A stretch of DNA of 64,000 bases, taken from positions 2,937,772 to 3,001,771 of the forward strand of contig OZ025876.1 in NCBI GenBank assembly GCA_964019415.1, written 5' to 3'. Shown in pieces: positions 1 to 13,800 of the stretch. Position 1 is the first letter of the stretch, and each line of letters begins with the position of its first letter. The notes under the pieces were generated by a model. The model did no database searches. It was not told the DNA's origin and saw only the letters and a list, made by a program, of their open reading frames with translations. A program made the position numbers and the translations under genes. This DNA is from Ianthella basta (taxonomy: Eukaryota; Porifera; Demospongiae; Verongiida; Ianthellidae).

Positions 1-205
1 TGCATGTGCCCACTCCAAAAACATTCTGAGAGCACGCAGCTGGACTAACAACCCCATATCTCTGCTCCATACATCATGGTTGACTCCACTAGAGATTCCA
101 TCAGCTTCCTGAAAATTCCAACTGTCACATCACCCATCTCTGCCCGACATCTCTGAAAACAAGCACCCAGAACTCTTCTCCCTGCTTCGGCTTGTCCTCC
201 ACCAT

Positions 206-1637
206 CTATTTCAGCTCCAGAAACTCATCCACAACACATCCTAAGTACTTGTATGAAGAGACCATCGGAATTGCCTCTCCATCCAACTTATATGTCACAT
301 AACATCTTTCTGCCTTCTTCCTGCAGATGTGCATGATCCCGGACTTCGCCACGTTAAGCTTCACTCCCCACTCCTTACACCACTCCACCAGTACATCCAA
401 ACTCTTCTTTAGTCTCAATGCCTCTGAGGCTACTAAGCACGTATCATCTGCAAACAGCAGACCAGGAATGGTCTCACCACCATATTCAACTCCACATTTA
501 TCCTCCTTCAACCTCGAGCTTAATAACACCATTGATGTACAACGAGAAGAGCAGTGGGGATAGGACACAGCCCTGCCGTAGACCAAAGTTCACCTAAAAA
601 TCTCCACTGACCTGACCTTACACTATCACTCTGCACACACTACCTTCATACAGAGCCTGTATAAACCGCAGCTGACACCTGCCCTTCACACCCATACTCT
701 GCAGACAAGACCACAGCTCCCAATTCACCTTATCATAGGCCTTAGTAAAGTCAATGAATGCTACTAGCATACCATCAGGTTTCCTAGCCAACTCTGTTTG
801 ACCTAATAACACCAGAGACAGTAGTTGGTCCCTACATTTCCTCCCTTTATGGAAACCACCCTGTTCTTCTGCTATCAGACCTTTCTCTTCCGCCATACAA
901 GACAGTCTGTTTTTAAGTATCTTGCATAACACCTTGCAGACTAGAGAGTTCAAAGAAATGCCCCAAAAAGTGTGCTCATCACACACTCCCCATGTTTGCT
1001 TCTTGGGCACTGGAACAACAATACTCTCTCTCCACAAAGAAGGCACAATACCATGCTCCTAATACACCTTGAAAAGAGCCACCCATACGTCAAACAGCCT
1101 TTCTGTTAGCAGCATGTCCATTACCACTCCGTCACTCCCAGGGGCTGCATTCTTCACTTCATTTAGGGCCCACAACACTTCCTCTCTTGAGATTTGTTTA
1201 CACAGTAATTGATTACACTCTGACCCGTTGTCCTCTGTGTTCACCTATGTGCAACTAGTCCCCTGGTCCACTTCATCATCCCCACCCAGGACCTTTGCAA
1301 AATGACTCTGTCATATGCCCAATGCTTCTTCCCCTGATTTTAAAGATCCTTCCTCATCATATACCTGAAGCAGATTTGACCTTTTCTTCACTTTGCTGAC
1401 ATTCATCTTCTTAAGGGCTCTCCAGAACTTCTTAGAGCACTCTATATCTCTTTCCAACTGTTCACACCTACTCCTTTGATGAACCCTCTTAGCCATTTTC
1501 ACTGCCTTAGAATAAGCTACTCTAGCCTTCAAGTACTCGTTTCTCAAGTTCTTCCGTTCCCAATTGGCCTTCCCCTCTAACCAATTCTTCTTCTTGTGCA
1601 TCACCTTCCTCAAAGCCTTCAGCTCCTTAGAAACCAT
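206..1637 (-). pseudogene. LINE reverse transcriptase remnant
   Basis: Minus-strand open pieces at 1637-1311, 1244-1059, 1046-618 and 586-206 together spell a LINE reverse transcriptase in N-to-C order. The 1244-1059 piece has APGSDGVV (RT motif 1 region). The 1046-618 piece has VPVPKK and the catalytic FIDFTKAYDKVNW. The 586-206 piece has the second catalytic box FADDTCLVA and a following VKLNVAKSG segment. Stops at the ends of each piece and frame changes between them show decay. Confidence 0.85.
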
Positions 1638-1749
1638 ATCCGGCCCTGCTTTTTACCACCACAAGCTATTTCCTTAAGCCCACTCTTCAGCCCCTCCAAC
1701 AGGTCCTTGTATACTCTATCCATCTCACTTTGATCATCATTCAACATTT

Positions 1750-2780
1750 TCAGTTGCACAACAATGCTGTCAATGAAGTCTTCCTGGTCACACATGTAAT
1801 CTTCTGGTACACGAACGTCTTCTGGGGTTGTTCCTCATGGACCTTGGTGGGCATAGGATATACGTCAATTACATCCTCTGCCAGTATGTCCCATAGGAGG
1901 ACAGAGTGATCAGGTATTCTATACCCTTCTTCATCCTCACATAGCTCCTCCTCACATTGTGACATTGTCTTCACGGTAAAGTTCTGAATGGGCATTAGGT
2001 CATCTTCTGGCACCAAACAGTAATCCACCACAGACCTACCTCCACTAGAGATGCATGTGAACTGATCTTTCCCCTGTTGTCCATTTGTAAACACCAGACC
2101 ACAACTCTTCATGAATTGACCCGCAATTCACCTTGGCCATTCTTTTCCATGTCCACACATCTACTTGACTCTCCATCCCTATCACTCAACCCACCAAACC
2201 TTGCGTTAAAGTCACCACACACAACCACCAGACCCTGCATCTTGAAGTGGTTACCTTTCTCTTCCAAGACCTGAAATGTTCTTCTGTGTCAACGTCTCAA
2301 CTGGAACCAGCCGGAGGAAAGTAGCACACTTCAATGAATACTGCATGTGAAGTCTCTCTGTGCTCCAGCCGAACCCACATGACATCCTCCAACTGCCTGT
2401 CTACCACATCTACCAACCAATCACAGAGTATGGATTCCTTCACCAGCACCCCAACTCCACCAGAGCCTCTCACCGCATTCTTACTAACTGATGCTCTGTT
2501 ATGTCCAAACCAAATGTAGCCATCAAATTAAGTGCAGTCTCTATTCCTCTTAGCCAAGTCTCAGTCAAGCACAATATTAGGCTGAAAAAAGTCGAGAACC
2601 TTTGCCCGTATATCCCGACTCTCCACAACTCTATCACCTCCAATCATCCCGTCACCTCTTGCCCACCCGGAGACATTCCAACATTGCTTTTAGTCTTATG
2701 CCATCATCCACACCCCCAGATGACACATCTTCACTTCTACCCCTCACCGAGCTACAGTCTGGAAGTTGACCCAAAGCCGT
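1750..2780 (-). pseudogene. LINE endonuclease domain remnant
   Basis: This is the minus-strand remnant of the exonuclease-endonuclease-phosphatase domain that nicks target DNA in APE-type LINEs. An open stretch at 2112-1750 carries the C-terminal third (a VVDYCLVP segment followed by PDHSVLLWDIL). Upstream, frame-broken text includes a GVGVLVKES segment near 2450 and the GDFNAR strand near 2210. Stops and frameshifts occur throughout, so it is dead. The window's other, better preserved LINE (9637-13195) has the same domain order. Confidence 0.75.
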
Positions 2781-3277
2781 AAGATCTTAGGCGTGCCGAC
2801 GAAGACCTCTTTTCTACCGAAGAAGGCGCACACAACTTCTCCCTGTTGCCAAATCAAGGTGGGACCTCCGTGCTGATCTACAACTGTGCGTGATCGCCTT
2901 CCAAAGCCTCGTCTGTGGTACGGTTTAGGAGCTGTGTCGCAATATTACTTACGAATTTATCCGAAGTCACGTGGATTGTGACGTCACGGATGTCGACGGC
3001 TTGGACCAATGTTGCCAGGCCCTATTTCCCTCCCGAGCGGAAGTCGGAGTGGAAATAGGGACTGGGTACCAGGCTAATATATCCCTTTGTGTGGGTGCAC
3101 GTGACTGAAACCACTTCTTTTGTCGCAAAGGTTGCACAATTTCCTGTATAGGCAAACTAACTAGCGCAATGCAACGTACTTACTATATATGGAAACTAAA
3201 TGAGACGTACCAAAACTTCCGGTTTCTATCTTCCTCTATCTATGCCAGAAGAGAGGGGATTCGCTTCGCTCGCCCCA
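2781..3277. other. Intergenic flank upstream of gene A
   Basis: I see no supported gene here. The stretch separates the 5' end of the minus-strand LINE from the duplicated segment that begins at 3278. It is more GC-rich than the introns and contains an E-box-like CACGTG near 3098. It probably holds part of the promoter of gene A, but no core element could be recognised with confidence. Confidence 0.35.
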
Positions 3278-3338
3278 ATAACTCCCTCAATGGTTTGATA
3301 GTTCAACTGCGCTGAGCAGGCTGTTTGATTGTTTCATC

Positions 3339-6300
3339 ATGTCGTCAGTGCCTGACATAGCCCAAGAGCTGCAACAGTTGCAGTCCTTTGCCAAGCTCTT
3401 TCATATCGTGTTCTGGGGAGAGAGGCTGAATGCCTTTCAAAAGCACCTGGGTGCGATGCATCCTTTCGCCGAACAGTGGCCCCCTGCCCCAGACGTGGTA
3501 GAACGTTTGAAGTGCCTCCTGGAGGACCGCAAGAATGCGTCCCTACTGAAAGCTCATTTGTGCGAGCTCCTGTTGGCCGGTGGCGCGGGCGATCTGGTAG
3601 TGGAGCTGACACGAGTGCGTGCTGTCCTACCCAACCAGATATTTCGATACCAAAACGGGGTCGAGTACTCCCTTCTTCACCTTGCCTGCGTTACTGGAGC
3701 CGTGGAAGTGGGACGCTACTTCAAACACAAGGAAAGCAGCAATCTATGGAATGTCCAGGACAGCGAAGGCAAGCCCTTTTACATTGTCAATTCAACATGT
3801 ACACATACAAACGCCACCTATAATTATGGGCACATCCTACGAGTGGTAGTAGGGCATTCCGTATGCCTACACATCATGATAAGGCTGATCCTCCTTGTTG
3901 CTAAATGCTCCCATATATATATAGCCAGTGCACCAATGGCCTGCAGGGCATACATTCGATTGCACTGTATAGCATGTAGTTTAAAAGTTTGCACAAGCTG
4001 GTTCTTGCTGGTGGTGCACGTGTCTGTACTGTCCGTCCCCTGCTGCTTTTACCCACTGCTTGAGGTAACCCACAGACCTGTGCTGAAACACTGTGGCTGT
4101 GTGCTTTCATTTGTATTGAACAGATGCTACATTACTTGTACTGTGTACGTGTTCAAAATCTGCATGACTGTGCAATACTAAGAGCACATCTAGTGAATAG
4201 CATAATATTCCTTATGTCATTGCCTTGTCACAACCAGCTATTGGATGGCTTACTATCAATTTCAGGTTGCTTCTTCCAAAAATGCAAACAGGGTACATAC
4301 CAAGCTGATCAATCAAATGTGTTTCATCCGATGACATAGGCAGGTACTATGACTTTGATTGGTCAGCTAGATATCTGGTTTACGTACCAAGCTACATGGG
4401 ACAAGCAACTTAAAATTGATTTTACCCGTGGGGAGATTTGGGTCATGCCACCCTGTTTATGCTTGTGTGCACTAATTTATGCATAATATCATTGGTAATT
4501 CCCCCAGTACAAAGTCCAACTGGGACACAGGCACCCAGCTAGGGGTTTAACCCAATACACAACAGGTACACATACAATTATTATGCATAATATTTATGAA
4601 TAATGTATAAATATATATATACCACCACCACACAGTGCAAGTTACAATATCGCAGCCACCACCACCTGTGCCAGAAGAGTATCTGTGCTAGTTGGTCATA
4701 GAAAAAGACCACCAGTGCAAGTTACAGTAGCCACCACCACATGTGCCAGTAGAGTTTCTGCGCTAGTTGGTCATAGAAAAAGACCACCAGTGCAAGTTAC
4801 AGTGGCCCCGGGCCAGCACACGCACCATTCACACCACCACATGTGCCAGAAAGTAAATGCACTCAATGGCTGAAGAAAAAGATCACCAGCGCAAGTTACA
4901 GCCGGTCAGAACCTGCACTGCTGCCATTGGAGTACACGCTGCAGCAAGCAAATGTAAGCTTGCCTAAGGGCATGCCATTGAATTGAGTGTGCATGGGAAG
5001 AAATTCAATGGCATGCCCTTAGGCAAGTTACAATTCTGGCACATGTGGTAGTGGCTACTGTAACTTGCACTGGTGGTCTTTTTCTATGACCAACTGATGC
5101 AGATACTCTACTGGCACAGGTGGTGGTGGCTGCGATATTGTAACTTGCACTGTGTGGTGGTGGTGGCGGTGGTGTTTTTTTCTAGAGCAATGGCGCATAT
5201 ACTGAATGCATGCATTGAAACTTGCACAGTGTGGTGGTGGTGGCGGTTGTTTCATCTAGGAATGCATGTGTTAGCTGTAATATTGTAACTTGCACTGTGT
5301 GGTGGTGGTAGTAGTATAAGGTAGCAGCACCTGATGTGCATGGTGGTCTGTTTTCTTTCAGCTGTAGCACATAATATACTACTCATTGCAACTTCCACTG
5401 TGGTGGTGATGGTGGTTGTATTTATCTATTGGTGGTATAGTAGCGGAATATTGTGGCTGCATAGTTGTGAGCAAGTGTACATGTGGGTGCTGCTCTGCTC
5501 CAGCATAGCAGCAAATGCCTACAAATTGGTGCCAAAATGTGATTGTTCAAAACATTGCCTCCATTTTGTGACTAATTAAGCAATCCTGCTCATGACATGA
5601 GCAAATGGGCCATCTAACTATGTCCACTAATTATCAAGACTTAGCGGAGCCAGGTAGGTGGGATATGCATTGAACCTCACTTTTCTCGGCCATTTTGCGA
5701 CTAATTAAGAATTCCTGCTAATGACATGAACAATTGGAATATCTGGCTAGGTCCACCAAGTTTCAAGACTGAGCGGGCCCGGCTGATTAAATAAATCGTA
5801 CACCTCACATATGTCGGCCATTTTGAGACTAATTAAGAAATCCCGCTAATAACATAGGAAGGTGGACCACTTGGATGTGTCCACCAAGTTTCATGTCTCA
5901 ACGAGCCCAGTTGCAGTAATATACAAGATACCACTATGCATCAATATAAATGCACCATACATTAAGTGTTCTCCTATGTGCATTTATATTAGTATTTTGC
6001 AGGCTGCTTGTAGAAGAATGAAGACTTAATTAAAAATTCCGTCTCATTTAAAAATCTTAAAATCTCCCATACTTCAAAGCCATACCTAGCATATGCTCAT
6101 GAAGGCCGCCAACCCTCCTGGGAATTATATATTTATTTATCTATTTAAAAAGACCACCAGTGCAAGTAACAGAGTGCAGAACCATGTGTGCCAGTAGAGT
6201 GAATGCACTAGTTGGTGGCAGAAAAGACCACCAGCACAAGTAACAAAGGGTCAGGACCACATGTGCCCTCAGAGTAAACAAATGGGAATCGGAATTGGAA

Positions 6301-7782
6301 TCAGTAATGTTATTAACATGCATTAGGGGAATCCCTTTAGCGACCAGCCCACAATACACACAGACTTATACACAAGCAATTTCGTCAGTCAGAGTGAATC
6401 AGTTTAAATTTGTGTTCAGTGCATGGGCATTGTTTGTTGTTAGGGGGTGCAGTCACTGAAAATCCTGCCGCCATGGCCTGGGTGCGATCCATTGACATCC
6501 CATAATCTCTGGCTCTTGAACCTTGAACCTTGTACCTTGCACTCTAGCCCACCAGCACCCCCAAACCCCACCCAATTACTTGGTGGTGGAAAAGACTACC
6601 AGCGCAAGTTACAGAGGGTCAGGACAAGCACAAGCACCATTGGAGTGCCCGATGCAGGAAGCAATTGTTACTTGCACAAGGGCAGCAGCATTTGGTACTT
6701 CTTGTATTATAGACATTAAACATCTGTAACTTGCGCTGGTAGTCTTTTCCACCACCAAGTAATTGGGTGGGGTTTGGGGGTGCTGGTGGGCTAGAGTGCA
6801 AGGTACAAGGTTCAAGGTTCAAGAGCCAGAGATTATGGGATGTCAATGGATCGCACCCAGGCCATGGCGGCAGGATTTTCAGTGACTGCACCCCCTAACA
6901 ACAAACATTGCCCATGCACTGAACACAAATTTAAACTGATTCACTCTGACTGACGAAATTGCTTGTGTATAAGTCTGTGTGTATTGTGGGCTGGTCGCTA
7001 AAGGGATTCCCCTAATGCATGTTAATAACATTACTGATTCCAATTCCGATTCCCATTTGTTTACTCTGAGGGCACACGTGGTCCTGACCCTTTGTTACTT
7101 GTGCTGGTGGTCTTTTTTGCCACCAACTAGTGCATTCACTCTACTGGCACACGTGGTTCTGCACTCTGTTACTTGCACTGGTGGTCTTTTTCTATCTCCA
7201 ACTACCACATTTACTCTACTGCCACATGTGGTGGTCCCATTGTTACTTGCACTGTGTGGTGGTGGTGGTGGTGGTGGTTGTATGTGGCGGTGGTATTATA
7301 CATTTTTTCTAATCTCAGAAAAATGATCAATTCTTCAAAGTACAACATACAACGTATAGCTACACACGTATATACCAGAAGTTCTATAGTCCTTGAGAAC
7401 TAAACTACATACAATTGCATACTATAGAGATATAATATAGCTAGTTACATGTGGTCCTAACCCTCTGTGCTGTTGGTCAATTCTGCCACCAGCTAGTTAC
7501 TCTACTGGCATATGTGGTTCTAACCCTCTGTTACTTGCACTGGTAGTCTTTTTCTACCTCCAACTACCACATTTACTCTACTATCACATGTGGTAGTCCC
7601 ATTGTTACTTGCACTGTGAAGTTTGGGTGCGGAGGTGGTGGACGGATGTGATATAGTGACCCTATAAAGTAGTGGTCTAGCTGTCTGTCTGTGTGTGTGT
7701 GTGTGTGTGCGTGTGTGTGTGTTGTGTGTCTGTGTGTCTTGGGGCCTTTGTAACCGGAGCATATGTGGTGTGTGTGTGTGTG

Positions 7783-7814
<32 letters not shown>

Positions 7815-10800
7815 CGTGCGTGTGTGTGTGTGTGTGCGTGCATGAGTGCTCCCTTCAGTGAGTTTAACTGCTACAGCAAGTCTAGCCAGTTTAGCTTTAC
7901 ATAGTAGTGGATGGGTTGCTGGATTACATGCATCCACCACTGTGTCATGCTATTGGTGCAGAAAAAGCATGTGACAATGCTAAAGACTGGTTGGCAAACA
8001 AACAGCTAAGAAAAAAGAAAAGTTAAAAAGTGGCTGTAGTAGGATTTGAACCTAGAACTTTGGATTGTTAAGCAACCACACTAGACTGTGGGCCTTGGCT
8101 AATGCAAAGGTGACACATTCCTGCTAATTGGGTGTCAATATTTGATTTTTGCCCGGTATATTCGGCATTCTGGCACTAATTAAGAAATACTGCTAATGAC
8201 ATAGACTGGTGGACCACCTGGCCATGTCTACCAAGTTTCGTGATAATCTGCTTATATTTATATTTCAACTAATACTACACTATGTATCTGTATATATACG
8301 CTATACATTATGTATTATTCTAGGTGAATTTATATTTGCTGTTTGACAGCAATTTGCACAAGGCCGAAGGCCTAATTGAAAAATCTATTCAATTTAAAAT
8401 CCATTAAATTCTTCATAGTTTGTATGCATACTGAGTACTTGTCCGCAGCATCCTCTGTAGCCTCTGTGAATTATATTATTTAATTATATTATATTATTTA
8501 GATTAGTGGTGTATATTGTTACTTGCACTGTATATATTATATTATATTATTTACTTTTAGTGGTGTATATTGTAACTTGCACTGTGTATATATAGACTAG
8601 CGGACAGACCTTGAGATATTGTTACTTGCACAAGGGCAGCCCATTTATAATGTCTATAATACAAGAAGTACCAAATGCTGCTGCCCTTGTGCAAGTAACA
8701 ATATGCTTGCTGCATCGGGTACTCCAATGGTGCTCGTGCTTGTCCTGACCCTCTGTAACTTGCGCTGGTAGTCTTTTCCACCACCAACTAATTGGGTGGG
8801 GGTTGGGGTGCTGGTGGGCTGGAGTGCAAGGTACAAGGTTCAAGGTTCAAGAGCCAGAGATTATGGGATGTCAATGGATCGCACCCAGGCCGTGGCGGCA
8901 AGATTTTCAGTGACTGCACCTCTAACAACAAAAACATTGCCCACTGATCACAAATTTAAACTGATTTACTCTGATGTACCAAATTGCTTGTCTGTGTGTA
9001 TTGCGGGCTGCTGGAATGGTAGCCTTCTGGCTAAAGGGATTCCCTACATGCATGTTAATAACATTACTGATTCCAATTCCAATTCTAATTTGTTTACTCT
9101 GCAGCTGAGGGCACATGTGGTCCTGATCCTCTGTTACTTGTGCTGGTGGTCTTTTCTGCCACCAACTAGTGCATTTACTCTACTGACACACGTGGTTCTG
9201 CATCTGTTACTTGCACTGGTGGTCTTTTTCTACCTTCAAATACCACATTTACTCTACTGCCACATGTGGTGGTCCCATTGTTACTTGCACTGTGTGGTGG
9301 TGGTGGTATATATTATATTAAACAGTCATTTTAAAATAGCTCACTACATGAAGAATACAGTATACAATTGGGGTTTATGCAACCTGAGCGTGTGTGTGTG
9401 CGTACGTGCGTGCGTGCATGTGTCAAAATGGCAGAATGGCGGGAAAACGTGCTGCAGAGAGTTGTTGAAAAGTCAAACTGCTGAAGAGGCGCTGCGAGGA
9501 TACGGAGACGTTTTCTGACTGGGGTATATTGTCCACACCACAGCTGCGCGAAGTATGTTCATAGTAGCAACGCAATCGGCACAGGTTACATCTATGAAGG
9601 TGTGAGCCCCTTACCCCACTGCACACCGCACACCGGGTGCAGGATCCCTCAATGCCTGGTTTTGTTGACGCCGCCTGTGGGGAGCGCTGTGTACTGAGAA
9701 CAGGACGGCGAGTGATGCCATCACTCAATACACACCCCGCAGGCCCACCCGCGAAGGTTTCGCACACTTCCCGGGCGCCATCTTTTATCACGCGAAGCTC
9801 GAAGCGAAGGCAAAATCTAGCGTGGAACTTGGCTACTTGGAACATTAGGTCAGTACTAGACATGGAGGGATCAGTAGAGACGGCTAGGCAGTGTAGAGAG
9901 GTATCCTATTCAGAAGACAGGAAGATAGACCGGGTGGTAGGAGAGATGCAGAGGTACAAAGTCTATATAGGTGCCTTACAGGAGACCAAATGGTTTGGTA
10001 GTGAGAGCTACAAAGTGGGTCACAGCATAGTGTTAACATCTGGCAGACCAACACCTCAACCAGGGCAATCAGGACAGAGAGGTGAAAGTGTCGCTTTGGT
10101 TCTTAGTGGCCCAGCGATAGATGCGTGGAAAGCAGGAGGACAGCAGTGGAGATCTTGGAATTCAAGATTGATCAGTGCTGCATTTGGTAAGCCAGGTAGT
10201 GGGTCTGACCGTCTGCATGTGCTATCATGTTATGCACCGACATTTGCGGCTAGTAGAGTAGAGAAAGACCAGTTCTTTGACAGCCTTCAGCAAGCCTTGG
10301 ATGACGTGCCACCATCTGAATGTTATGTGGTGCTTGGTGACTTCAACGCCCGTGTCGGATCTAGAGTGGATGTAGGTGAAGACTGGGAAGGTGTGAGAGG
10401 TCCACATGGGTTTGGAGAAGTTAATGAGGCTGGTAAGGAATTGCTGACCTTCCTCTCTCTTAATGAAGCTACTGTGTGTAACACTTGGTTTGAGAAGAAG
10501 CGAATACACAAACAAACCTGGCAGCATCCAAACTCAAAGAGGTGGCATTGTATTGACTATGCCATCACTAGACAGGTGGATAACAACAGATGCCTGGATG
10601 CTGCAGTGAAGCGTGGTGCCGAGTGTAACACTGACCATCAGATGTTGCAAGTTAGGTTGAAGAGGACAAAGCAGGTGAAGCATTGTAAAGAAGGCAAGCA
10701 ATCAGAGGAGTTACGTAGATTTGATGTGTCAAAGTTGCATGGCAGAAGGGTGGATGAAAATGGTAAGATCACTACCAGAGTTTTTTTTCAAGATGGGGTT

Positions 10801-13800
10801 TGCACCAAAGTAAAAGAGTTGTGGAAAAATGAAGGCACGGTGGAAGAGAAGTGGACAGCAATAAAATCTGCTCTAACTGAGACAGCACAGTCTGTACTTG
10901 GAAAGGAGAACAGAAGACACCCTGACTGGTTTAAGGAGAGTGCAGGCGAATTGAAACCATTCTTTGAGCGTAGAAATGATTTGTACAACAAGTGGCTTAG
11001 CTCAGGGAAGGAAGAAGACCGTCTGAAATTTGCTAAAGCCAGAAATGATGCCAAAAGGAACACTCGGAAAGCCAAAAACAAATGGTTCCAACAGAAAGCC
11101 ACAGAGGCCCAAAGTGGTAGATCTGGTGGAAAGCTGGTGTGGCGTTGTATACGGGACATGCAGTGTGGCAGAAGAGGCTTAGTGCCAGTGAAATCAGCTG
11201 TGATTCGTGACGAGACTGGACATTCATGTAGAACACCACAGTCAACGCAGCAGAGATGGAGAAGGCATTTCGAGGAAGTTCTGAACATGCATAGCCAATT
11301 TAATGCTGCAGAAATGGAGCGGGTCAGACAAAGACCATCGAGACCGCACATGGCTGAGCCACCATCTAAGGAGGAATTATTGAAGGCTGTAGGGAAGTTG
11401 CAGAATGGTAAGGCAGGTGGATGTTCTGGCATCCTGCCAGAAATGATGAAAGCAATGTGCTGTGTAGATGACTTCTTAGAAGTGTTGTTGAATCTGGTTC
11501 ACACTGTATGGAGAGACAGTCCTGTTCCAAAAGATTGGGTTGACGCAGTTCTGGTACCCCTTCCCAAAAAGGGGGATTTGAGCAACTGCAACAGTTGGCG
11601 AGGGATTGCACTACTAGATGTCGCAGGTAAAGCAATAGCAAGGATCCTCCAAGAAAGATTGCAAGAGTTAGCAGCAGAGGTACTACCAGAGTCACAGTGC
11701 GGCTTCCGGAAGAGACAGGGTTGCATGGACATGATTTTCACAGTGCGACAGCTCATTAAGAAGTCATGGGAACATAAGGCGAAGTCATTCTTAACGTTCA
11801 TAGACCTGAAGAAAGCTTATGATTCAGTGCCACATGATGCAATGTGGAAGGCACTGGAGAAGTTAGGCGTGCCTGCACCAACCATCCAACTTATCCGCTC
11901 TTTTCATCATGGCATGCAAGCTCAGATTCGTCTAGATGGAGCGCTGCTTGAACCAATTGATGTCACAAATGGCTTGAGACAGGGTTGCTGTATGGCACCT
12001 GTCCTGTTCAATCTTTACACCTGCATTGTAGTGGAACGTTGGCATGCTCGAATAGAACAAGTGGAAGGAGTAGGAGTGACCCTGAAGTTTAAGCATGATG
12101 GAAAGCTGTTCCGTAGATACACTCGAAATGCTGCAGAGACAACACTAACTGAGTGTCAGTTTGCTGATGATGGTGCACTCCTTGCTGCAAGCATATATAC
12201 ATGGTGCTGAGAGAGTTGTGCAGGAGTACCAGCTAGTCACCAAGGACTTTGGACTCACAGTCAGCATCCCCAAAACCAAACACATGGTGACTGGAAGAGA
12301 AGGGACCTCAGAGGATAAGACACCTATTTCCATCAATGGTGGGGAACTAGAAGCGGTAGATGAGTTCCCATACCTTGGATCTATGATTACGGCAACAGGA
12401 AGGATGGATGTGGATTGTGAGAAAAGACTGTCTCAGGCATCGAGAGCTTTTGGAGCACTCCGAAAGGCAGTATTTAGGGATAGAGACTTGAAGTTGGAAA
12501 CAAAGCGTAGTGTTTACCAGGCCTGTGTGCTATCTGTGTTGCTGTATGGTTCAGAGTGTTGGACCCCAGTTAATAAACACCTGCGGAAGCTGGACGCCTT
12601 CCATCATAGATGCATCCGCACCATACTGGGCATTTCCAACCTGCAACAGTGGTCCCAGCACATTACGACATTTGAAATCAGACAGAGGTGGGGAGACCTA
12701 GAAACAGCAACTGACAAAGTAGCCAAGCGCCACCTGGAATGGCTTGGTCATCTTGCCTGTACACCAAACTAACTTATACACAAACGAACCTTGTTCGGAT
12801 GGCTACCTCAGACTCATCCACGGGGTGGACCCCGGAAAAGGTGGAAAGATGTTGTACACAAAGACTTGAAGGACATCAATCTGAATGAGGCTGACTGGTA
12901 TGAAGCGACCACATGTGGGACAACCTGGCGAGCAATCTATAGCTCCGGCATAGCCAACCGACAACAAGCGCAGGATGACGTCTTGGAATCACAAGCAAAC
13001 CAAGTGGAATGTAAACAGTGCTTAAGGAAGTTCAGAAGAGAAAGTGACAGGAAGAGGCATAAATGTGTAGCTGAAAGATCAAAGCCAATAAATGAACAGA
13101 CTGGTGGAGTACAGTGCCCATTATGCAGCAGGTGGTTTTACAGTCGTGGAGGACTAGCAAAGCATAGATGTAGACCAAGATCAGCAAACAACTGACAGCC
13201 TGAGCTCAATTTTGACCCCTTCTAGGGGAAGCGTTGCCGTGGACGGCAGCTTTTCAACAGGACAGGACAGGACAGGTGTGTGTGTGTGTGTATCATGCTA
13301 TTGGTGCAGAAAAAAGCACGTGACAATGCTTAAAGACTGGTAGGCAAACAAACAGCTAAGAAAAAGAAAAGTTAAAAAGTGGCTGTAGTATATAGGATTT
13401 GAACCTAGAACTTTGGATTGTTAAGCAACCACACTAGACTGTGTGGGCCTTGGCTAATGCGAAGGTGATACATTCCTGCTAATTGGGTGTCATTATTTGA
13501 TTTTTGCCCTGTATATTCAGCATTCTGGCACTAATTAAGAAATACTGCTAATGACATAGACTGGTGAACCACCTGCCCATGTCCACCAAGTTTCATGATA
13601 ATCTGCTTACATTTATTTTTAAACTAATACTACACTATGTATCTGTATAAATAAGCTATACATTATGTATTATCCTATGCGAATTTATATTTCCTGTTCG
13701 ACTGCAATTTGCACAAGGCCGAAAGCCTAATTAAAAAATCTGTTCAATTTAAAATCCATTAAATTCTTCATAGTTTGTATGCATACTGAGTACTTGTCCG

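Larger units (their letters stand above)
1..2780 (-). mobile_element. Decayed APE-type LINE (non-LTR retrotransposon), 3' part cut off by window edge
   Basis: Reading on the minus strand from about 2780 down to 1 there are successive remnants of one non-LTR retrotransposon: an apurinic-type endonuclease (about 2700-1750), a linker, and a reverse transcriptase (about 1640-1). The frame is broken by many stops and shifts, so no full-length product is possible. The endonuclease part shows GDFNAR near 2210 and a DHSVL motif near 1910. The RT part shows FIDFTKAYDKVNW near 740 and FADDTCLVA near 440. The element is cut by the left window edge in the RT C-terminal region. It lies upstream of gene A in opposite orientation. 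Clade assignment (CR1, Jockey, L2 or other) cannot be made by eye. Confidence 0.85.

Noticed and set aside
6447-6891. Similar 90-residue frames on both strands
   Set aside because: They are mirror images produced by the palindrome arms and not protein genes.
7520-7940. His/Thr-rich open frames on the minus strand over the TG tract
   Set aside because: They are translations of a (TG)n microsatellite and its flanks, with no codon bias or homologue.
8030-8110. tRNA gene
   Set aside because: Has a B-box but no convincing acceptor stem or A-box cloverleaf; better explained as a SINE head.
10225-11801. Minus-strand frames over the intron 1 LINE
   Set aside because: Antisense shadows of the LINE endonuclease/RT frame.
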